From: an uncultured Collinsella sp. | GTDB taxonomy: Bacteria; Actinomycetota; Coriobacteriia; Coriobacteriales; Coriobacteriaceae | Direction of reading: 5' to 3' | Assembly (NCBI GenBank): GCA_958370325.1 | Contig: CATXJW010000006.1 | Coordinates: 1 to 64,000 of the forward strand | DNA: 64,000 nt | Shown here: positions 32,918 through 41,411 of the stretch, piece by piece | How the letters are laid out: every line of letters begins with the position of its first letter | Numbering within the stretch: the first letter of the stretch is position 1 | Position numbers and translations under genes: made by a program | The notes under the pieces: model-generated | Database searches by the model: none | What the model was told of the DNA's origin: nothing | What the model saw: only the letters and a program-made list of their open reading frames with translations

Positions 32918-33700
32918 TTAACGGGCGCAGGGCGTGCCGGCGCTCAGATGATTGATAAGGCTTGCCTGGTAGGCGGCACCAAAGCCGTTGTCGATGTTGA
33001 CGACCGAAACGCCGCTGGCGCAGGAGTTGAGCATGGCGAGCAGCGCGGCTACGCCACCAAAGCTCGCGCCGTAACCCACGCTGGTGGGAACGGCTATGAC
33101 CGGACAGCTTACCAGGCCGCCGACAACGCTCGCCAGTGCGCCCTCCATGCCGGCAATGGCGATGACCACCTGTGCCTGGGCAAGTTCCTCGGCATGCGCG
33201 AGCAGACGGTGCAGACCGGCGACACCCACGTCGTAGAGGCGGTCGACCTCGTTGCCATAGAACTCGGCCGTCAACGCGGCTTCTTCGGCGACGGGCAGGT
33301 CGCTCGTGCCGGCGCAGGCGACGACGATGCGTCCGTTGCCGGTAGGGGAGGGCTTGCCGCCCACGAGGGCGAGCTGTGCGTCCGGGACATATCCCAGGTC
33401 GATGCCGTTGCCGAGAAGCTCAGCGGTGCGCGCGGCTTTTTCGGCATCCAGGCGCGTGACCAGGATGCGCTCTTGGCCGGCATCGCGCAGTGCTTCGATA
33501 ATGGCGGCAATCTGATCGGCGGTTTTACCGGCCCCGTAGACAACCTCGCCGGCTCCCTGGCGCACCCCGCGCGAAAGATCGAGCTGCGCAAAGCCCAAAT
33601 CGGCGGTCGGAGCCGTCTGGATGCGTGTGAGGGCGTCGGCAGGGGCGACTGCTCCGCCGGCAACATCGCTCAGCAATTGCTCAAGATCTCGCTTATCCAT
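32918..33700 (-). CDS. larB: LarB, pyridinium carboxylase for the NPN cofactor
   Basis: Carboxylates and hydrolyses nicotinic acid adenine dinucleotide, the first step of nickel-pincer cofactor synthesis. 260 aa. The N-terminal domain includes LDLSRGVRQGAGEVVYGAGKT. The C-terminal PurE-like domain carries VVACAGTSDLPVAEEAALTA, DVGVAGLHRLLAH, VVIAIAGMEGAL and GYGASFGGVAALLAML. GAAGGGA lies 6 nt before the chosen ATG, 11 codons inside a longer open frame. First gene of larB-larC-tetR. LarE, the sulfur-inserting partner, is not in this window. Confidence 0.95.
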   Translation of the reverse strand: MDKRDLEQLLSDVAGGAVAPADALTRIQTAPTADLGFAQLDLSRGVRQGAGEVVYGAGKTADQIAAIIEALRDAGQERILVTRLDAEKAARTAELLGNGIDLGYVPDAQLALVGGKPSPTGNGRIVVACAGTSDLPVAEEAALTAEFYGNEVDRLYDVGVAGLHRLLAHAEELAQAQVVIAIAGMEGALASVVGGLVSCPVIAVPTSVGYGASFGGVAALLAMLNSCASGVSVVNIDNGFGAAYQASLINHLSAGTPCAR

Positions 33701-33744
33701 ATATGTTCCCTTCGACGGCGCAAAGTCTAGCACTCAAAGGGTAT

Positions 33745-33805
33745 GTTTCCGAACACTAAGACAAAATTGTTCGGAAACTATAGGACAGACTGATTCAATT
33801 GTTAG
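33745..33805 (-). promoter_or_regulatory. larB promoter with dyad operator
   Basis: Minus strand: CTAACA (33800-33805), 17 bp, TATAGT (33777-33782). A perfect 11-bp inverted repeat, GTTTCCGAACA, with a 12-nt spacer (33745-33778) begins inside the -10 and covers the likely transcription start. It is a candidate site for the TetR protein of the same operon. Confidence 0.65.
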
Positions 33806-33814
33806 ACGGATCGG

Positions 33815-34450
33815 CTAGCCGCGCAGGATGATGTCCATGGCGAGCATCAGATTGCGCTCATCGATGGCAAACGGGGCGGCCTCGCGCGTCTTGGGCTTGG
33901 CACAAAACGCGATGCCCGTGCCCGCGGCCTGGATCATGGGGATGTCGTTTGCACCGTCGCCAATAGCGACGGTGTGGGCCATATCGACGCCGCACTCAAC
34001 TGCCCAATCCAGCATCTGGATAAGTTTGGACTCCTTGGTCACGATGTCTGCCGCCAGCTTGCCGGTGAGATGGCCGTCCACGACTTCCAAGCGGTTGGCC
34101 AGGCAAAAATCGATGCCCGCGGCGGCCACGATCTTATCGGCGACCTCGTGGAAGCCACCGCTTACCACGCCGACCTTCCAGCCCTTGCTGTGCGCCGAGC
34201 GCACAAGCTCCAGCGCGCCGGGGGTAAACGTCACGCGTTCAAAGGTGCGCTCGAACACGCTCTCGTCCAAGCCGGCAAGCAGCCCCACGCGCTCCTCGAG
34301 CGCCTGCTTAAAGTCAAGCTCGCCGCGCATGGCGCGCTCGGTGATCTGCGCCACTTGCTCGCCTACGCCGGCCTCCTCGCCCAACAGGTCGATGACCTCC
34401 TGGTTGATGAGCGTGGAGTCGATATCCATAACGATGAGGCGTGCAGTCAT
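33815..34450 (-). CDS. serB: Phosphoserine phosphatase SerB-like (HAD)
   Basis: Haloacid dehalogenase phosphatase, 211 aa, last step of serine synthesis. Motif I is MDIDSTLIN with the nucleophile Asp, motif II is VVSGGFHEV, motif III is the Lys in VTKESK, and motif IV is GDGANDIPMI. EEAGVGEQVAQITERAMRG is the SerB cap helix. It lacks the N-terminal ACT domain of some actinobacterial SerB proteins. AAAGG is 7 nt before this ATG. An extension of 23 codons is open but has no site. No terminator is seen before the larB promoter. Confidence 0.9.
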   Translation of the reverse strand: MTARLIVMDIDSTLINQEVIDLLGEEAGVGEQVAQITERAMRGELDFKQALEERVGLLAGLDESVFERTFERVTFTPGALELVRSAHSKGWKVGVVSGGFHEVADKIVAAAGIDFCLANRLEVVDGHLTGKLAADIVTKESKLIQMLDWAVECGVDMAHTVAIGDGANDIPMIQAAGTGIAFCAKPKTREAAPFAIDERNLMLAMDIILRG

Positions 34451-34595
34451 GGCGGGCCTTTCCGAGTGCAGTTGTATTGGGGCACATTGTCGCACGCGGC
34501 GCGCCTTGGCGACGGCCACGGCGCGTCAATTGTTTCGTCTCCGTCAAGTCTTTGGGCAGGAGCTACTTTTCCGCGGCACATCGACGCGGGTGCGA

Positions 34596-34685
34596 TAAGA
34601 TAGAACGCCATGTCTGGCTGCGCGGTTTACGCAGGCCGGGCAAATCTGTACGACGCCGCCCGGAACGACACGGGGCGGCACAGAT
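34596..34685 (+). promoter_or_regulatory. aspS -10 box and leader stem-loop
   Basis: TAAGAT at 34596-34601 is a likely -10. At 34644-34685 ATCTGT/ACAGAT and GCCGCCC/GGGCGGC form a two-part stem ending 6 nt before the AAAGGAGG of aspS. No T-box consensus is visible. Confidence 0.4.
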
Positions 34686-34706
34686 CCATAAAGGAGGATC
34701 ACTGGT

Positions 34707-36494
34707 ATGAGCCAGACCCGTCCCATCGACGAGCATTCCATGCACACCCGTACCTGCGGCGAGCTTCGCCGCGAGAACGTGGGCGAAGAGGTCACCCTCA
34801 CCGGTTGGGTGAGCCGTCGCCGCGACCACGGCGGTCTTATCTTCTGCGACCTTCGCGACCGCGAGGGCATCACGCAGCTCACCTTCGACCCCGAGCACTC
34901 CGACGGCGACGCCTTTAAGATCGCCGAGACTATGCGTCCCGAGTGGCCCATCAAGATCCATGGCGTCGTGCGCGCCCGTGGCGAGGAGACCACCAACACC
35001 AAGCTCGCGACCGGCGAGATCGAGGTCCTCACCGACCACGCCGAGGTGCTCAACACGTCCGTCACCCCGCCGTTCCAGATCGAGGACGGCATCGAGACCA
35101 GCGAGGACACCCGCCTGCGCTATCGCTATCTGGACCTCCGTCGTCCCGAGATGATGGCCAACCTCAAGCTGCGCTCCGACTTTACCTTTGCCATTCGCGA
35201 GGCGCTGCACAACCGTGAGTTCATGGAGGTCGAGACGCCCTCCCTGTTCAAGTCCACGCCCGAGGGCGCTCGCGACTTCATCGTCCCCAGCCGCATCCAG
35301 CCGGGCAACTTCTATGCCCTGCCGCAGTCCCCGCAGCTCCTGAAGCAGCTGCTTATGGTCGGTGGCGTCGAGCGCTACTACCAGGTTGCCAAGTGCTTCC
35401 GCGACGAGGACCTGCGTGCCGACCGTCAGCCCGAGTTCACCCAGGTCGATATCGAGATGTCCTTCGTGGACCAGAACGACGTCATGAGCGCGCTCGAGGA
35501 GGTCCTGGCCGACGCCTTCGGCCGCATGGGTGTCGAGATGCCCACGCCGCTGCGTCGCATGGACTATTGGGAGGCCATGGACACCTATGGCTCCGACAAG
35601 CCCGATACTCGCTACGGCATGCACCTGGTCGACCTGACCGACATCTTTGCCAACTCCAAGTTCAAGGTCTTTGCGACCGCTGCAAACGAGGAGGGCTCTG
35701 TCGTCAAGGCCATCAACGCCAAGGGCGCCGGTGCCTGGGCACGTGCCAAGATCGATAAGCTCGCCGGCGTGGCCTCCACGTTTGGCGCCAAGGGCCTGGC
35801 CTGGATCGCTTTCCGCGAGGATGGCTCCATCAACAGCCCCATCGTCAAGTTCTTCTCGGACGAGGAGATGGCGGCTCTGCGTGAGCGCATGAACGTCGAG
35901 CCTGGCGACCTTGTGATGTTCGCCGCCGGTCCGCGCCTGCTCTCTGACGAGATCCTGGGCGGCATGCGTTCCCACATGGCTAACGCGCTCGAGATCAAGC
36001 GCGAGGGCCACGACTTCCTGTGGGTCGTCAACTTCCCGCTGTTCCACTGGGACGAGGATCGCAAGGCCTATGCTGCCGAGCACCAGCCCTTTACCCTGCC
36101 GACCGAGACCGACATCGCCAAGATCGAGGCCGACCCGCTGGCAGCCGGTTCCTGCACCTACGACTTTGTCATGGACGGCTTTGAGGCCGGCGGCGGCGGC
36201 ATGCGTATCCACAACGCCGAGATGCAGATGTCCATGCTCAAGCTCCTGGGCTTTACCGAGGAGCGCGCCGAGTCTCAGTTTGGCTTCCTCATGGAGGCCC
36301 TCAAGTTTGGTGCGCCCCCGATGGGCGGCTTCGCCCTGGGCCTGGACCGCGTGTGCATGCTGCTCACCGGCTCCGACTCCATCCGCGACGTCATGGCATT
36401 CCCCAAGACGGCCAGCGGCTCCGACCTCATGTCGGGCGCCCCGAGTGCCGTTTCCGGCGCCCAGCTCAAGGACGTCAGCCTGCGCTTGATGTAG
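34707..36494 (+). CDS. aspS: Aspartyl-tRNA synthetase
   Basis: Class IIb synthetase, 595 aa. The N-terminal OB fold has VTLTGWVSRRRDHGGLIF. Motif 1 lies around FMEVETPSLFKSTPEGARDF, motif 2 is YYQVAKCFRDEDLRADRQPEF, the bacterial GAD insertion domain covers ~290-420, and motif 3 is GAPPMGGFALGLDRVCMLL. The C-terminal extension after motif 3 is the bacterial type. A strong AAAGGAGG lies 9 nt before the ATG. Whether it is discriminating or non-discriminating (charging Asn too) cannot be settled from sequence alone here. Confidence 0.97.
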   Translation: MSQTRPIDEHSMHTRTCGELRRENVGEEVTLTGWVSRRRDHGGLIFCDLRDREGITQLTFDPEHSDGDAFKIAETMRPEWPIKIHGVVRARGEETTNTKLATGEIEVLTDHAEVLNTSVTPPFQIEDGIETSEDTRLRYRYLDLRRPEMMANLKLRSDFTFAIREALHNREFMEVETPSLFKSTPEGARDFIVPSRIQPGNFYALPQSPQLLKQLLMVGGVERYYQVAKCFRDEDLRADRQPEFTQVDIEMSFVDQNDVMSALEEVLADAFGRMGVEMPTPLRRMDYWEAMDTYGSDKPDTRYGMHLVDLTDIFANSKFKVFATAANEEGSVVKAINAKGAGAWARAKIDKLAGVASTFGAKGLAWIAFREDGSINSPIVKFFSDEEMAALRERMNVEPGDLVMFAAGPRLLSDEILGGMRSHMANALEIKREGHDFLWVVNFPLFHWDEDRKAYAAEHQPFTLPTETDIAKIEADPLAAGSCTYDFVMDGFEAGGGGMRIHNAEMQMSMLKLLGFTEERAESQFGFLMEALKFGAPPMGGFALGLDRVCMLLTGSDSIRDVMAFPKTASGSDLMSGAPSAVSGAQLKDVSLRLM

Positions 36495-36517
36495 GCGAGT
36501 GGCTGCATATTGCCCGT

Positions 36518-36552
36518 AACGAGGGAAGGACGCGCTCCTTCCCTCGTTTTTT
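36518..36552 (+). terminator. Terminator of aspS
   Basis: AACGAGGGAAGGA pairs perfectly with TCCTTCCCTCGTT around CGCGC, followed by T residues. Confidence 0.95.
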
Positions 36553-36637
36553 GTGGGACGGGGGTGCGCCGGTAACGTACAATAACTACCACGTGGCTGG
36601 GTTTGCCGGCCGAATGTGCGATGCCGCGGGAGGGGAC

Positions 36638-36886
36638 ATGGTCGAGTTTACAAAGACGATTAAAGATCCGTTGGGATTGCATGCCCGCCCGGTTGCGCTG
36701 CTCTATGACATTATTGCCAAGCATCGTAGCGACGTGTCAGTCAGTATCGGCGATCGCCACACCGACGGCCGCGACGTTATGGGGCTCATGGCCCTCTACG
36801 GTGAGTGCGGCGAGGATATCGTGTTCCGCGTTTCGGGCGTAGACGAGGCTTCCTGCGTCACGTCGATCAGAAATCTTTCCCTCTAG
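36638..36886 (+). CDS. HPr-like phosphocarrier protein
   Basis: 82-aa HPr-fold protein of the sugar phosphotransferase system. The phospho-acceptor His is at position 15 in GLHARPVA, as in canonical HPr. Position 46, the Ser phosphorylated by HPr kinase in Firmicutes, is Asp here (GRDVMGLMALYG against the usual KSIMGVMSLG). GGGAGGGG precedes the ATG closely. It is monocistronic with a TACAAT-like -10 near 36577. It may be the general HPr serving the beta-glucoside EIIBC 1.7 kb away, or a regulatory HPr paralogue. ptsI is not in the window. Confidence 0.87.
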   Translation: MVEFTKTIKDPLGLHARPVALLYDIIAKHRSDVSVSIGDRHTDGRDVMGLMALYGECGEDIVFRVSGVDEASCVTSIRNLSL

Positions 36887-36893
36887 GCGCAAC

Positions 36894-36926
36894 AACGTGA
36901 CAAGGGGACTGTCCCTTCGCCACGTT
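36894..36926. repeat. REP-like palindrome
   Basis: AACGTG and AGGGGAC pair with GTCCCTT and CACGTT, starting 7 nt after the HPr stop. The GGGGAC core resembles that of the hairpin at 14890. Confidence 0.5.
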
Positions 36927-36953
36927 CATAAATCTTTAAGAACCGTAAACAAG

Positions 36954-37000
36954 CGTGCCGTACCTGGGCCTGAGCATCAGCTCCGCCGAGGTGCGGCACG
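36954..37000. terminator. Hairpin between convergent HPr and bgl genes
   Basis: CGTGCCGTACCT pairs with AGGTGCGGCACG (one G-U), with an inner GAGC/GCTC. TTGTCATCTT follows on the plus strand. It could end HPr transcription and, in the other direction, the beta-glucosidase operon. Confidence 0.45.
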
Positions 37001-37067
37001 TTGTCATCTTCTTGATTTGCTGCGCGTGATTCTGAGCGAGCTGCTGCAGATGGCAGGCGACCGAGGG

Positions 37068-38522
37068 CTAGAGCACAAGTCCCGCGCCGTTGCGTTCGAT
37101 CACGCCGCGGTACCACTCAAAGGAGTCCTTGCGATAGCGCTTGCACTCCTTGGGGTCGTCGTCGGTGCGGTCCACGTAGATAAATCCGTAGCGCTTCTTG
37201 ACGCCGTTGCTCGTGGAGAGCAGGTCGAGCGCAGACCACGGACAGTACGCGAGCATCTCTACGCCAAAGTCCATCGCGCGCTTCATGGCCGCGATGTGCT
37301 TCTCCAGGTAGTCGATGCGGTAGGGGTCGTGCACGCGGCCGTCCTCGGTGAGTGTGTCAAAGGCTCCCAGGCCGTTCTCGCACACCATGAGCGGCTTGTT
37401 GTAGCGCATGTAGATGTCGCGTAGCAGGTACTCAAGGCCCACGGGGTCGATCGCCCAATCCCAGTCGTTCGTATCGAGGTTGGGGTTCTTGCACATCTCA
37501 TAAAAGCCGGGATGCGTCTCAAAACCGCTGATATCGCCCTTTTTGCCGGTAAGGTTTACGCCGTTCCAGCGCATCTCGTGCGACCCGTCGTCGGGGCACC
37601 ATTTGGCGCACTCGCTTGCATAGTAGTTGATGCCCAGCATGTCCGAGGTGCCGCTTGCGATGAGCTCCATATCGCCCGGCTCGATCTTGGGTGCCAAGCC
37701 ATGGCGCTCCAGGTAGGCCATGGCAGAGTCGGTGTACTTGCCCTTGAAGTAGATGTCGAGGTAGTAGGCGTTGCGCAGGTCGTGCGCGTTCTGCGCGGCC
37801 ATGACGTCTTCGGCGCGGCTCGTGAGCGGGTAGATAGGTGAGTAGCCGATCACGCTGCCCACCATACCGCCCGGCACGAGCTCGTGCACCAGGTTGCAGG
37901 CCACGGCGTGGGCGAGGTTCATATGGTGGTTGATCTGGTAGCGCAGCTGGTTGTTGCCGCGCAGCTCCTCGGGGATATAGCACTTCTGCGTCCAGTACTG
38001 GACGATGATCGACTGCTCGTTGATGGTGGTCCAGTACTTGACCTGATCCTTGAACTCGTTGATCACAAAACGCGCGTACGCCTCAAAGTCGTCGACCACC
38101 TGGCGCGACAGCCAGCCGCCGTAGCGTTCCACGAGGGCCCAGGGCAGGTCGTAGTGGTAGAGGGTCACGATGGGCTCGATATCGTGCGCCTTGAGCTCGT
38201 CGATGAGGTCGTGGTAGAACTTGAGTCCGGCGGGGTTGACGGCGCCGGTACCGTCGGGGATCACGCGCGACCAGGCAATGCTAAAGCGGTAGGCCTTGAG
38301 GCCCATCTCGGCCATGAGGGCCACGTCCTCGCGAAAATGATGGTAGTGGTCGCTCGCGATGTCCGCCGTGGCAAAGCCGCGCTCCGCGTAGATGTTCTGG
38401 TTGATGATATCTTGCTGCGAGGGCTTCTTGCCGTCCTCACGGGCCGCGCCCTCTACCTGGTAGGCGCTGGTTGCGGCGCCCCAAAGAAAGCCCTGGGGAA
38501 AGGCGCTGGTGGTATATGCCAT
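37068..38522 (-). CDS. 6-phospho-beta-glucosidase (GH1)
   Basis: Cytoplasmic glycoside hydrolase family 1 enzyme, 484 aa, that splits 6-phospho-beta-glucosides delivered by the PTS. FLWGAATSAYQVEGA opens the barrel. The acid/base Glu is in YWTTINEQ and the nucleophile Glu in VCENGLGAFD. Near the C-terminus KKRYGFIYVDRTDD matches the phosphate-binding region of the 6-phospho subfamily. AAAGGAG precedes the ATG, 88 nt after the permease gene. A GCGCCCGC/GCGGGCGC hairpin lies in that gap at 38550-38577. Confidence 0.93.
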   Translation of the reverse strand: MAYTTSAFPQGFLWGAATSAYQVEGAAREDGKKPSQQDIINQNIYAERGFATADIASDHYHHFREDVALMAEMGLKAYRFSIAWSRVIPDGTGAVNPAGLKFYHDLIDELKAHDIEPIVTLYHYDLPWALVERYGGWLSRQVVDDFEAYARFVINEFKDQVKYWTTINEQSIIVQYWTQKCYIPEELRGNNQLRYQINHHMNLAHAVACNLVHELVPGGMVGSVIGYSPIYPLTSRAEDVMAAQNAHDLRNAYYLDIYFKGKYTDSAMAYLERHGLAPKIEPGDMELIASGTSDMLGINYYASECAKWCPDDGSHEMRWNGVNLTGKKGDISGFETHPGFYEMCKNPNLDTNDWDWAIDPVGLEYLLRDIYMRYNKPLMVCENGLGAFDTLTEDGRVHDPYRIDYLEKHIAAMKRAMDFGVEMLAYCPWSALDLLSTSNGVKKRYGFIYVDRTDDDPKECKRYRKDSFEWYRGVIERNGAGLVL

Positions 38523-38610
38523 GGGTATCTCCTTTGCGGCTGGGATGCAGCGCCCGCATGCGTTAAGGCGCGGGCGCAAGCTCGATCAATCGTTGCGGCG
38601 GCGAGGACCT

Positions 38611-40017
38611 TTAAGCCTCGGCGTTTGCCGTCTTGGCTTCGGCGCGCTTGCCGAGCACGAAGGTGGCGGCAAAAGACGTTGCCACGGAGACGGCCATAAC
38701 GGTGAGGGCGAGCGCCAAGTTGGTGAGCGAGCCGTCGGCGCCGATATAGGCCGGGAAGGCGATAAAGCTGCATGCGGTGATGACGTACTGGGTCATGCCG
38801 GTAAGGCCGGCGATGATGCCTCCGATGCCGCCGCCGATCATGGCGCCCACAAGCGGGAAGCGCTTGGTAAAGAGCACGCCGTACACGCCGGGTTCGGTGA
38901 TGGAGCACATGGCGGTAACGCCGGCGCCCACGGCAACGGAGCGCTCATCGAGCTTTTTCTCGACCACGGCGGCAGCAAAGCATGCGCCGGCAACAGCGAG
39001 GTTGGCGGCGGTCATTCCGGCGCAGATGAGCGGGTCGGAGCCAACTTCGGCCATAAGGATGAACTGAAGCGGGTAGAGGGCATTGTTCATGCCAAAGAAG
39101 ACGAGCCACGGGGTGCAGCAGCCCACAAAGGCAACGGCTGCGGCAGGGCAGGCACGGTAGACAGTGATGAGCACGTCGGCAAGGGCGGTGCCCACGGTGT
39201 ACCCGATGGGGCCCAGGACGAGAAGCGTCAGCGGTACGGTGACGAGCATGGTGAGCAGCGGCACGAAGATGGTGCGCAGGACCTCGGGCAGGACCTTCTG
39301 GAAGAAGCGGTAGACCGCGCTCATGAGCAAGACGCCCAGGATCACCGGGAAGACCGTGGAGTTGTAGCTCACTGCGGGAACGGCAAGCCCAAAGAAGTCG
39401 TAGATGGTCTCGTTGCCCACACCCATGGTGTAGAAGAGCAGCACGGCGCCCAGAAACGCTCCCAGGTAGCCGTTTGACTTGAGGCGCTGGGCGGCCGAGA
39501 AGCCGATAAACATGGGCAGGAAGTAGAACGTTGCCTGGTTAATGCAGGAGAAGAACTGGTAGGTGCCCGAGTCACTCGACACGCCGCAGAAGTTGACGAG
39601 GAGCGTCAGCACGGCACCGGTAAGACCGCCGGCCACGATGACGGGGATGACGGGTGAGAACGTGCCGCCCAGGAAGGACAGGATGGCGTTGACGATACTA
39701 CCGTGATCCTGCTTTTCGGCCTTTACGGCGTCCGGGTCGTCGACCGAACCGCCCGCGGTGATGCCCTCCACCTTGAGGAACTCCTCGTACAGGCTCGGCA
39801 CGTCCTGCCCGATCACAAACTGGTACTCGCCGTTTTGCACAACGAGGCCAATCACGCCGGGGACTCCCTTAGCGGCGCCCTCGTCAAAACGGGCGGTGTT
39901 CTTGAGCTGCAGGCGCAGGCGCGTCATGCAGTGGGATACGTTGGAGATGTTCTCTGCGCCTCCGCAGGCGTTGATGATGGCGGAGCGCATTGCCGCGTAA
40001 TCTTTTTTGGCAGCCAT
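38611..40017 (-). CDS. PTS beta-glucoside-type EIIBC component
   Basis: Membrane permease and phosphotransfer protein, 468 aa. The N-terminal EIIB domain carries the phosphorylated Cys in NVSHCMTRLRLQL. EIIC (~105-455) has about ten TMs and the conserved SITEPGVYGVLF and FGMNNALYP regions. No EIIA domain is attached, so it must borrow EIIA from another system. GAAGGGA precedes the ATG. Together with the GH1 enzyme downstream and the RpiR regulator upstream it forms a beta-glucoside (cellobiose or aryl-glucoside) uptake operon. Confidence 0.92.
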   Translation of the reverse strand: MAAKKDYAAMRSAIINACGGAENISNVSHCMTRLRLQLKNTARFDEGAAKGVPGVIGLVVQNGEYQFVIGQDVPSLYEEFLKVEGITAGGSVDDPDAVKAEKQDHGSIVNAILSFLGGTFSPVIPVIVAGGLTGAVLTLLVNFCGVSSDSGTYQFFSCINQATFYFLPMFIGFSAAQRLKSNGYLGAFLGAVLLFYTMGVGNETIYDFFGLAVPAVSYNSTVFPVILGVLLMSAVYRFFQKVLPEVLRTIFVPLLTMLVTVPLTLLVLGPIGYTVGTALADVLITVYRACPAAAVAFVGCCTPWLVFFGMNNALYPLQFILMAEVGSDPLICAGMTAANLAVAGACFAAAVVEKKLDERSVAVGAGVTAMCSITEPGVYGVLFTKRFPLVGAMIGGGIGGIIAGLTGMTQYVITACSFIAFPAYIGADGSLTNLALALTVMAVSVATSFAATFVLGKRAEAKTANAEA

Positions 40018-40076
40018 GGGCTTTCCCTTCAAAACGGGGATGGTGATGTGGTTCAGCGCGCGCTGCTGATGGCTGC

Positions 40077-40148
40077 ATAATAGCGAGCGCGCGGACGGGC
40101 GTGGGGTTCGGAAATTGGACCCAGGGAGAGAGTTCGGTTTTTGGACCC
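40077..40148 (-). promoter_or_regulatory. EIIBC promoter region with two direct repeats
   Basis: Two 17-bp copies of GTTCGGnnnTTGGACCC (plus-strand reading) lie at 40106-40122 and 40132-40148, 26 bp apart. They differ only in the central AAA/TTT. A TATTAT -10 for the minus strand is at 40077-40082. The repeats lie upstream of that -10, an activator-like position, and are a candidate site for the adjacent RpiR protein. Confidence 0.55.
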
Positions 40149-40212
40149 TGGGCGGGCGTGCCGCAGGGTGCTGACGTCGCGTCCGCCGCGGTCGCCCAGT
40201 CGCGCTGCGGCT

Positions 40213-41055
40213 CTATTCCGCCGCATGCTCCCCATGGATTGTGTAGTAGCGGTTGTAGAGAAGGTCGAGCAGGTACGTGATGCCATACTGCGCAAAGACG
40301 GTACGCCCCGCCGCTTGGGGTTCGGGCGAGAGGCGCACGGCAAAGGTAAAGGCATCCTCGATGTCGGCATCGGCATCGACGGTGATGAGCACGCGCGGTA
40401 TCTTTGAGCCCGCAAAGACGGACTGCACGGCGCGCGCGTAGTTTCCGTGTTCCGATATCACGATGAGCGCATCGTGCGCGCCGAGCGTTGCGAGCTGGGT
40501 GATGTCTCCCGTGGAGTCCGTCACGATGTCGACCATCTTGTGCAGGTAGAGCATCGACTGCTGAAACTGCCGCACGGCCCCGCTCGAGAAATCCGAGGTG
40601 AGGATTACCACGCGGCGGGCATCGTGGATAAAGGCCGCAAGGCTGTCGAGCGTCTCCTCGGGCACGGCATCGTTGATGGTGCGGTCCATGTGGGCGAGCG
40701 CGCCTATGAGGTACTCGCGGTAGTTCTCGTGGTCGGTATACCGCGAGAAGAGGCGCCGGTGGCGCGACCATTCCCAGGCATAGGACTTGAGGTCCGAGAA
40801 ATTGTCGAGGCCGATGGACTGGCAGAAGCGCCTGATACCCGATCGGGAGGTAAAGCATTCCTCTGCCACGTCGTAGACGTTGAGCTGTGCCAAGCGGTCA
40901 AAATTCTCCAGAAAATAGCGCGCGAGCACGCTGTCCTGCGAGTCGTGGGGGCTCTGGTTGACAACGGCCAGAAGGGAGTTCATCAGGCTGAAGTGCCTGA
41001 TGGTGCTCACAGTGTCTTTTGGTGCGCGAACGAGGTCGCTCGGGTCTTGGTCCAT
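40213..41055 (-). CDS. RpiR family transcriptional regulator
   Basis: 280 aa. The N-terminal helix-turn-helix region includes VYDVAEECFTSRSGIRRFCQSIG, the RpiR signature where the second helix contacts DNA. The C-terminal SIS domain (~120-250: VVILTSDFSSGAVRQFQQ, ALIVISEHGNYARAV) senses phosphosugars. CAGGAGG lies 5 nt before the ATG and a TATAAT -10 (plus-strand ATTATA at 41084-41089) 30 nt further up. It most probably controls the EIIBC-GH1 operon that follows after a 195-bp gap. The direct repeats in that gap support this. Confidence 0.87.
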   Translation of the reverse strand: MDQDPSDLVRAPKDTVSTIRHFSLMNSLLAVVNQSPHDSQDSVLARYFLENFDRLAQLNVYDVAEECFTSRSGIRRFCQSIGLDNFSDLKSYAWEWSRHRRLFSRYTDHENYREYLIGALAHMDRTINDAVPEETLDSLAAFIHDARRVVILTSDFSSGAVRQFQQSMLYLHKMVDIVTDSTGDITQLATLGAHDALIVISEHGNYARAVQSVFAGSKIPRVLITVDADADIEDAFTFAVRLSPEPQAAGRTVFAQYGITYLLDLLYNRYYTIHGEHAAE

Positions 41056-41314
41056 GCCGCCTCCTGCGTTGATTGCTCAACTCATTATAGAGGGCAGAGG
41101 CGCATCGTTTTTTTGGTCGCGGGATCTTGTCCCGTCTTTGCTGCGGCCGCTCGGATCGCTGCGCTGCGCGACGGTTGCTGCCGCATCTGTCCCTCCAGAG
41201 CGCACGATCCAGCCGTTCGCGACCCCGAAGCTGCCGTCTACCGATACGTCCCATATCTTTCGTAGGGTAACCCATCGGTAACTTTTTGCAGGAATGTGCG
41301 CGAAAGGCTTCCAA

Positions 41315-41368
41315 AAAAGTTAACCACGTGTTAGTTTACTAAAGCGAACATAGACGTGGTTAACTTTT
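41315..41368 (+). promoter_or_regulatory. feo promoter region with nested dyads
   Basis: A perfect 15-bp inverted repeat AAAAGTTAACCACGT (41315-41329 and 41354-41368) encloses the smaller dyad TTAGTTTACTAA. The AT-rich symmetry resembles iron-regulator (DtxR or Fur type) boxes, but no exact consensus is met. The remainder of the 356-bp gap 41056-41411 contains the divergent RpiR promoter and no gene I can support. Confidence 0.55.
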
Positions 41369-41411
41369 GCTGCGTCGATGTTGAGGACGAACTGACGTTA
41401 GGAGCTCACTC

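Noticed and set aside
34520..34706. T-box riboswitch before aspS
   Set aside because: No T-box consensus (TGGNACCGCG) and no specifier loop could be found.
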